NCBI GenBank assembly: GCA_041486955.1
Contig: JBGPML010000038.1
Coordinates: forward strand, 1 to 8,134
Reading direction: 5' to 3'
DNA length: 8,134 bases
Source of the DNA: JBGPML01 sp041486955
GTDB lineage: Bacteria; Patescibacteriota; UBA1384; 2-12-FULL-50-11; DASWYB01
The position numbers and the translations under genes are program-made. This document shows, one piece after another, positions 5,696 through 8,134 of the stretch (position 1 is the first letter of the stretch; each line of letters begins with the position of its first letter). A model generated the notes under the pieces. It searched no databases. It saw nothing but the letters and a program-made list of their open reading frames with translations, and was not told where the DNA came from.

Positions 5696-5923
5696 ATGCA
5701 CTACGGTTGGGGTATGGGCGGGTTTGGATTACCATTAATAACTGGGTTACTTTTTATACCCATTTCAATATGGAGTGTAGTTTGGAGCGGATTAGCACTC
5801 TGGGTCGCGGCGAAGAGAAAGCAAAAAGGCTGGTTTATCTTTTTTCTCATAGTCCATACTGGCGGGATTGGCGAAATACTCTATCTCCTCCTGACAGATG
5901 GCTTTAAAGAGTTAAAAGATTAA
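5696..5923 (+). CDS. Small two-helix membrane protein, DUF5652-like
   Basis: 75 residues. After a Gly-rich start (MHYGWGMGGFG) come two hydrophobic helices, about 12-38 (ending IWSVVWSGLALWVAA) and 45-66 (GWFIFFLIVHTGGIGEILYLL). They are joined by a basic loop KRKQK that should face the cytoplasm. The pattern W-x-GLALW-x-AA-K-basic-GWF-hydrophobic-GIxEIxYLL matches, from memory, the DUF5652 family of unknown function, which is frequent in Candidate Phyla Radiation genomes. AAAGGA 5 nt before ATG 5696 supports the start. It has its own promoter and ends only 6 bp from the convergent gene at 5930. No function is assigned; it could equally be described only as a small membrane protein. Confidence 0.78.
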   Translation: MHYGWGMGGFGLPLITGLLFIPISIWSVVWSGLALWVAAKRKQKGWFIFFLIVHTGGIGEILYLLLTDGFKELKD

Positions 5924-5929
5924 TTGTAA

Positions 5930-6196
5930 TTACTGTAAGCTATTGATATCGTTATCAATTGATTGAAGATCTTTATTGTCACTATCGATGGTGGTTTGAT
6001 CAATGTCCTTTTGAATATCCGTATTAGCCGTTCCAGAAGAAATAGGACTTGTGGTTGGCACAGTACTTGTTACGGTCTTTGTTGTTGTTTTAGATTGATA
6101 CCCTCGTAAAAAGATGACGGCTAAGATAAGTATAACAATTCCAATCACCGCGAGGGCAGCAGGCCATGAGATTTTTTTTGTCATTGTCTCATTCAT
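5930..6196 (-). CDS. Small anchored Ser/Thr-rich protein, unknown function
   Basis: 88 residues, not recognised. MNETMTKKIS leads into one membrane helix (about 12-30, PAALAVIGIVILILAVIFL). A Thr/Ser-rich linker follows (35-58, TTTKTVTSTVPTTSPISS) and then a polar, Asp/Gln-rich tail (60-88) with repeated acidic turns (DIQKDID, DSDNKD, DNDIN) that is probably helical or disordered and outside the cell. The start at 6196 is supported by AGGA overlapping the upstream gene's stop (TAGGAAT). The gap to that gene is 8 bp, so the two form an operon and may be coupled. Similar length and composition next to a secreted coiled-coil gene suggest a paired envelope function, which is inference. Confidence 0.68.
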   Translation of the reverse strand: MNETMTKKISWPAALAVIGIVILILAVIFLRGYQSKTTTKTVTSTVPTTSPISSGTANTDIQKDIDQTTIDSDNKDLQSIDNDINSLQ

Positions 6197-6204
6197 ATCT
6201 ATTC

Positions 6205-6891
6205 CTATAACACAGCTGTTTGTAAATCTTTATATAGTGTGACTACGTCCTGACGAATACCCTTTATCTCGTCTTGGAGGCCGGTAAGATCACTTTTCAT
6301 TTGTTTATGAAGGGTTCGAAAGTCAGTTGCGAGCGGCTTATCTGAACTGGTATTGACAGTGTAGGTCTTATTTTGCTGGGTAGTAACTTTATCTACTGCA
6401 TCATGCAGTTTTACACGTATGGCGGCAATTTCAGACGTGATATTAGAGATATCTTTTCCTTGAGCTTCGGCTGTCTTGCTTCGTGTTTCAATTTTGTCGA
6501 CAATACTGGCTAATCGGTCAAGTAAGCTTAGGTAACGACCAGTTCGCAAGTTGTTTGCGCGGTTAATTTGTGATGTTAAGTTTTTGGCAATTTTCTGTTT
6601 ACCCTCGTCTTTCAGTTCACTAATTTTGTGTTCCAGCTTAGTTGTGCTTTCGGTTATTTCAATTTCGTGCCTTTCATGAACTTCTTTATTGTTTGTGATG
6701 GTGTTATTAATTTGAATATGAACATTACCATCGCCTTCTTTCGTCGTCTCGGTGGTTTTGCCATTGGTGGTTATACGAACAGTCGTTCGGCTTGTACCAG
6801 AATTCGATTCAGCTTTAACTGTCTGTTTCATTGTGAGGATTGTTCCGATAAGGCTGAGAATTAGCATCACCTGAAGTGACGAATATTTCAT
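6205..6891 (-). CDS. Secreted coiled-coil protein, unknown function
   Basis: 228 residues from the chosen start. A signal peptide (MKYSSLQVMLILSLIGTILT, likely cut after VKA at residue 27) is followed by a Thr/Asn-rich region (30-70). Two helical, heptad-rich segments come next (about 78-172 and 186-226), with LSLLDRLASIVDKIETRSKTA and ITSEIAAIRVKLHDAVDKV. Secreted proteins with this kind of L-x-RL-x-x-I-x-KIETR helix are common in Patescibacteria; none has a role I can state. The ATG at 6891 has AAGGAGAGG 9 nt upstream; the longer open frame to 7008 lacks a site and would bury the signal peptide. It is first in an operon with the 88-residue anchored protein. Confidence 0.77.
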   Translation of the reverse strand: MKYSSLQVMLILSLIGTILTMKQTVKAESNSGTSRTTVRITTNGKTTETTKEGDGNVHIQINNTITNNKEVHERHEIEITESTTKLEHKISELKDEGKQKIAKNLTSQINRANNLRTGRYLSLLDRLASIVDKIETRSKTAEAQGKDISNITSEIAAIRVKLHDAVDKVTTQQNKTYTVNTSSDKPLATDFRTLHKQMKSDLTGLQDEIKGIRQDVVTLYKDLQTAVL

Positions 6892-6916
6892 AAGATTATA
6901 CCTCTCCTTGTCATTC

Positions 6917-6945
6917 AAAATAGCACTGTCGGGTCGATTGATCAA
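6917..6945 (-). promoter_or_regulatory. Candidate promoter of the secreted-protein operon
   Basis: Minus strand TTGATC (6945-6940), a 17-nt spacer and TATTTT (6922-6917), each four of six to consensus. The start would be near 6910, just before the ribosome site. A TATAAT also lies between the ribosome site and ATG 6891 but has no matching -35. Confidence 0.45.
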
Positions 6946-7052
6946 GCGATGTAGATTGATATTACGGTTCGTTTCAGATATACTATTAACGGCTCTCAGG
7001 TATCCCACAAGGATTTCCTTCGGTCATAACTGAGTGGTAATGTACCAGTGAG

Positions 7053-7077
7053 TTTCGGCTTGGCAAGCAAGCCGAAG
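7053..7077. repeat. GCAAG-apex hairpin upstream of tRNA-Gly
   Basis: Stem TTCGGCTTG (7054-7062) with CAAGCCGAA (7068-7076), loop GCAAG (7063-7067), plus one outer T-G wobble. It ends 20 nt before tRNA-Gly. TTGGCA inside it (7060-7065) matches a -35 box in five of six positions, so it could also be part of the tRNA promoter, but no good -10 follows at normal spacing. Confidence 0.75.
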
Positions 7078-7097
7078 ATGGGACAATAAGGAAAAAT

Positions 7098-7171
7098 GCG
7101 GGTGTAGCTTAGTGGTAGAGCTCCTGCCTTCCAAGCAGGTTATGGCGGTTCGATTCCGCTCACCCGCTCCA
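7098..7171 (+). tRNA. tRNA-Gly (anticodon TCC)
   Basis: Acceptor GCGGGTG (7098-7104) with CACCCGC (7161-7167), discriminator U7168 (normal for bacterial tRNA-Gly), CCA 7169-7171. The D stem is GCTT/GAGC, the anticodon arm CCTGC-CTTCCAA-GCAGG gives TCC, and the T arm is GGCGG-TTCGATT-CCGCT. It is flanked on both sides by GCAAG-apex hairpins. Confidence 0.97.
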
Positions 7172-7177
7172 TTGGAT

Positions 7178-7200
7178 TTCACGTCGGCAAGCGACGTGAA
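7178..7200. repeat. GCAAG-apex hairpin downstream of tRNA-Gly
   Basis: A perfect 9-bp stem, TTCACGTCG (7178-7186) and CGACGTGAA (7192-7200), closes the loop GCAAG (7187-7191). It begins 7 nt after the tRNA CCA. No T-run follows, so it is a poor intrinsic terminator. Confidence 0.75.
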
Positions 7201-7341
7201 GGATTCAAACCATTCAGACAAAAAATTTGCTTAGGGCCTGAATGGAATCGAAGGGTGAGCGCAGTCGAAGGACTTCATTTGTCAATAATATGTGGATAAA
7301 CCGCTTGGAAGTGGTACGTGCACAAAACATTATACTTACCC
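7201..7341. other. Non-coding spacer between tRNA-Gly and tRNA-Arg (left part)
   Basis: No gene is seen between 7172 and 7488. After the GCAAG hairpin there is an 8-bp inverted repeat, CCATTCAG (7210-7217) and CTGAATGG (7238-7245), over a 20-nt loop. A pair of TCGAAGG direct repeats (7248-7254 and 7265-7271) around GTGAGCGCAG resembles common GAGCG-type intergenic repeats. An isolated perfect DnaA box (TGTGGATAA, 7291-7299) follows. Short open frames here have no ribosome site and no protein-like sequence. Confidence 0.5.
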
Positions 7342-7370
7342 ATGACTCTGCAGCTTGTCTGAGGTATAAT
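7342..7370 (+). promoter_or_regulatory. Candidate promoter for tRNA-Arg(TCT)
   Basis: ATGACT (7342-7347, four of six to TTGACA), a 17-nt spacer and a perfect TATAAT (7365-7370). The leader to tRNA-Arg at 7489 would be about 110 nt. I see nothing recognisable between this promoter and the tRNA. Confidence 0.45.
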
Positions 7371-7488
7371 ATTTGTGATAGCGGTGGATTCATCCTGTAT
7401 TTCGGTCTGCCTTACTTTTCCACCTTGCTTCGCATTTGAACGTTGGTTCGGGAGTGGGAAAGCCAATGCGGCGATTGAGCAACTTTAT

Positions 7489-7564
7489 GCGCCTGTAGCT
7501 CAGCGGATAGAGCGAGTGCGTTCTAAGCACCAGGCCGGGGGTTCGAATCCCTCCAGGCGCGCCA
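7489..7564 (+). tRNA. tRNA-Arg (anticodon TCT)
   Basis: Acceptor GCGCCTG (7489-7495) with CAGGCGC (7554-7560), discriminator G7561, CCA 7562-7564. D stem GCTC/GAGC. The anticodon arm AGTGC-GTTCTAA-GCACC gives TCT, with an A-C mismatch at the first stem pair. The T arm is GGGGG-TTCGAAT-CCCTC. It reads AGA and AGG. A 12-bp copy of its 3' part recurs at 7731-7742. Confidence 0.96.
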
Positions 7565-7566
7565 TT

Positions 7567-7604
7567 GGTTCAGCAAGTTCACCATCTGTGAGGTTGCTGA
7601 ATCC
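7567..7604 (+). repeat. Long hairpin just after tRNA-Arg(TCT)
   Basis: Outer stem TTCAGCAA (7569-7576) with TTGCTGAA (7594-7601), extendable by GG/CC past a bulged T. After a 2-by-2 internal loop comes an inner stem TCAC/GTGA (7579-7582, 7588-7591) with loop CATCT. It starts 3 nt after the tRNA CCA and lacks a T-run. It may mark the 3' trailer for processing. Confidence 0.55.
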
Positions 7605-7619
7605 AAAGTTGATAGTGAA

Positions 7620-7742
7620 GGGGATTCGAAGCCGACCCGACGCGAGTCCGGTGGACTAAGAATGAGCGAAGCGAATGACAGCGAGGGCGGCAGGCTGCGA
7701 AGGAGCGAGCTGATCCGAGCGGACGAGCAGGAATCCCTCCAG
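7620..7742. repeat. GC-rich block bounded by inverted ends and a tRNA-Arg 3' copy
   Basis: GGGGATTC (7620-7627) pairs with GAATCCCT (7731-7738; last pair G-T) and encloses about 100 nt of GC-rich DNA unlike its neighbours. Inside are AGTCC-GGT-GGACT (7645-7657) and many GAGCGA/AGCGA words, among them GAGCGAAGCGA (7664-7674), shared with the repeat at the end of rny. The right end, GAATCCCTCCAG (7731-7742), is identical to 7545-7556 in tRNA-Arg(TCT). It could be a miniature mobile repeat, an integration scar or an unknown structured RNA. Confidence 0.45.
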
Positions 7743-7743
7743 A

Positions 7744-7791
7744 CCCTGTTACAAGTGTTCAGGGAGAGTCTTGAGAACCGTAGGTTCTCAA
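7744..7791 (+). repeat. Two hairpins immediately upstream of tRNA-His
   Basis: CCCTG (7744-7748) pairs with CAGGG (7760-7764), with ACA/TGT inside. Next, a perfect 9-bp stem TTGAGAACC (7771-7779) and GGTTCTCAA (7783-7791) closes a 3-nt GTA loop and ends 10 nt before tRNA-His. No clear promoter is seen, so tRNA-His may be cotranscribed with the tRNAs upstream. Confidence 0.5.
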
Positions 7792-7801
7792 AATGAGTTT
7801 T

Positions 7802-7877
7802 GGTGGCTGTAGCTCAGTGGTAGAGCCCCAGGTTGTGGACCTGGTCGTCGCGCGTTCGAATCGCGTCAGCCACCCCA
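7802..7877 (+). tRNA. tRNA-His (anticodon GTG)
   Basis: The histidine-specific extra base G-1 (7802) is encoded and faces C73 (7874). Acceptor GTGGCTG (7803-7809) with CAGCCAC (7867-7873), CCA 7875-7877. The anticodon arm CCAGG-TTGTGGA-CCTGG gives GTG. The T arm is GCGCG-TTCGAAT-CGCGT. Confidence 0.97.
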
Positions 7878-7909
7878 AAAAAACAGGAGATTGCCCTCCC
7901 GTTTTTTTA
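7877..7909. terminator. Bidirectional intrinsic terminator between tRNA-His and the receiver gene
   Basis: GGAG/CTCC (7886-7889, 7896-7899) with loop ATTGCC is extended, past one A-C mismatch, by AAAAAAAC/GTTTTTTT (7877-7884, 7901-7908). The T-run serves tRNA-His and the A-run serves the leftward gene. The last A of the tRNA CCA is already part of the stem base. Confidence 0.82.
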
Positions 7910-7951
7910 TTAATATCAACGACCACGGGTAAACCTGTAGTCTCGATATAT

Positions 7952-8134
7952 TTACATCAAAGTGTCTTTGATTTTTTCCATCAGTTCTTCAAGGGTCCAA
8001 TCAGTTTTTTGGAGATAAAAAATTGGTTTATATTTTATTACGGCTTCAACCATGGGACTGTCTCCTGCGAGATTTGTTAGCACCATTACAGGAACTCGTT
8101 CGCCCCATTTATCTTGACGCAATTCTTTAAGAAA
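7952..8134 (-). CDS. Response-regulator receiver domain, C-terminal part (5' truncated by window end)
   Basis: The frame is open to the window edge and gives 60 residues before TAA (7954-7952). The sequence has the second half of a CheY-like fold: a helix LKELRQDKWGERV, beta strand PVMVLTN with the conserved signalling Thr, a helix MVEAVIKYKP, and beta strand IFYLQKTDW with the invariant Lys. A last helix LEELMEKIKDTL follows. The LTN and K-x-DW style recalls the stand-alone receivers common in Candidate Phyla Radiation bacteria. The phosphorylated Asp lies outside the window. The protein ends right after helix 5, so no C-terminal output domain is attached; an N-terminal partner cannot be excluded. 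Between the stop and the terminator there is a small imperfect hairpin (7921-7942, loop TAAA). Confidence 0.85.
   Translation of the reverse strand, partial: FLKELRQDKWGERVPVMVLTNLAGDSPMVEAVIKYKPIFYLQKTDWTLEELMEKIKDTLM

Noticed and set aside
6892..6900. TATAAT between ribosome site and ATG 6891 as a leaderless promoter
   Set aside because: No -35 box at a usable distance, and a strong ribosome site would be lost; the promoter at 6917-6945 fits better.
6892..7008. Longer form of the secreted coiled-coil protein starting at 7008
   Set aside because: It would place 39 polar residues before a clear signal peptide, and no ribosome site precedes it, whereas AAGGAGAGG precedes 6891.
7242..7466. 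Short open frames on both strands between tRNA-Gly and tRNA-Arg
   Set aside because: No ribosome sites and no protein-like composition, and they run through repeats.
7793..8080. Plus-strand open frame across tRNA-His
   Set aside because: It is a translation of the tRNA and terminator, and lies opposite the receiver-domain gene, which has a convincing protein sequence.
1..8134. CRISPR array, insertion sequence, prophage or complete defence system
   Set aside because: No regularly spaced repeats, transposase, integrase or nuclease-effector gene is visible; direct repeats found are single pairs.

Overview
The window looks like a chromosomal segment from a small-genome bacterium, most likely of the Candidate Phyla Radiation (Patescibacteria). 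This placement is an inference. It rests on a 75-residue two-helix membrane protein of the DUF5652 type, a secreted coiled-coil protein paired with a tiny anchored protein, a receiver-domain fragment of the style common in that group, and the Gram-positive-like rny-ymdB pair. TGA ends the RNase Y gene and every recognisable gene reads through in the standard code, which argues against the UGA-glycine lineages (Gracilibacteria, Absconditabacteria). Promoters are ordinary sigma70-like ones (TTGACA/TATAAT). All six tRNA genes encode their CCA end.

Layout. 2-451 (+): the C-terminal end of a Clp AAA+ ATPase, closed by an intrinsic terminator that contains its stop codon. 518-594 (+): tRNA-Val(GAC), followed by about 200 bp of non-coding DNA with a tRNA-like 3' half and several small hairpins. 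800-2228 (-): a two-gene operon of an AI-2E family transporter and a membrane-anchored carboxypeptidase-regulatory-like domain. 2370-2444 (-): tRNA-Arg(CCT). 2565-4880 (-): an rny-ymdB operon with a near-consensus promoter, divergent from tRNA-Pro(TGG) at 5026-5101 (+). 5176-5583 (+): a membrane-anchored hypothetical protein with a terminator. 5696-5923 (+): the DUF5652-like protein. 5930-6891 (-): the secreted coiled-coil protein followed by an 88-residue anchored protein. 7098-7877 (+): three tRNAs, Gly(TCC), Arg(TCT) and His(GTG), set in hairpin-rich spacers. 7952-8134 (-): the end of a response-regulator receiver domain. A terminator that can work in both directions separates it from tRNA-His.

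The coding part is ordinary: proteostasis (Clp), RNA decay and signalling (RNase Y and YmdB), and several small envelope proteins. The unusual part is the DNA around the tRNA genes. Three hairpins with unrelated but perfectly paired stems share one apex, G[GCAAG]C, and lie next to tRNA-Arg(CCT) and on both sides of tRNA-Gly. A fourth, degenerate copy has the same apex. A GC-rich block after tRNA-Arg(TCT) ends in a 12-bp copy of that tRNA's 3' end. A GAGCGAAGCGA palindromic repeat is fused to the end of rny and overlaps its stop codon. I found no CRISPR array, transposase, integrase or complete defence system.
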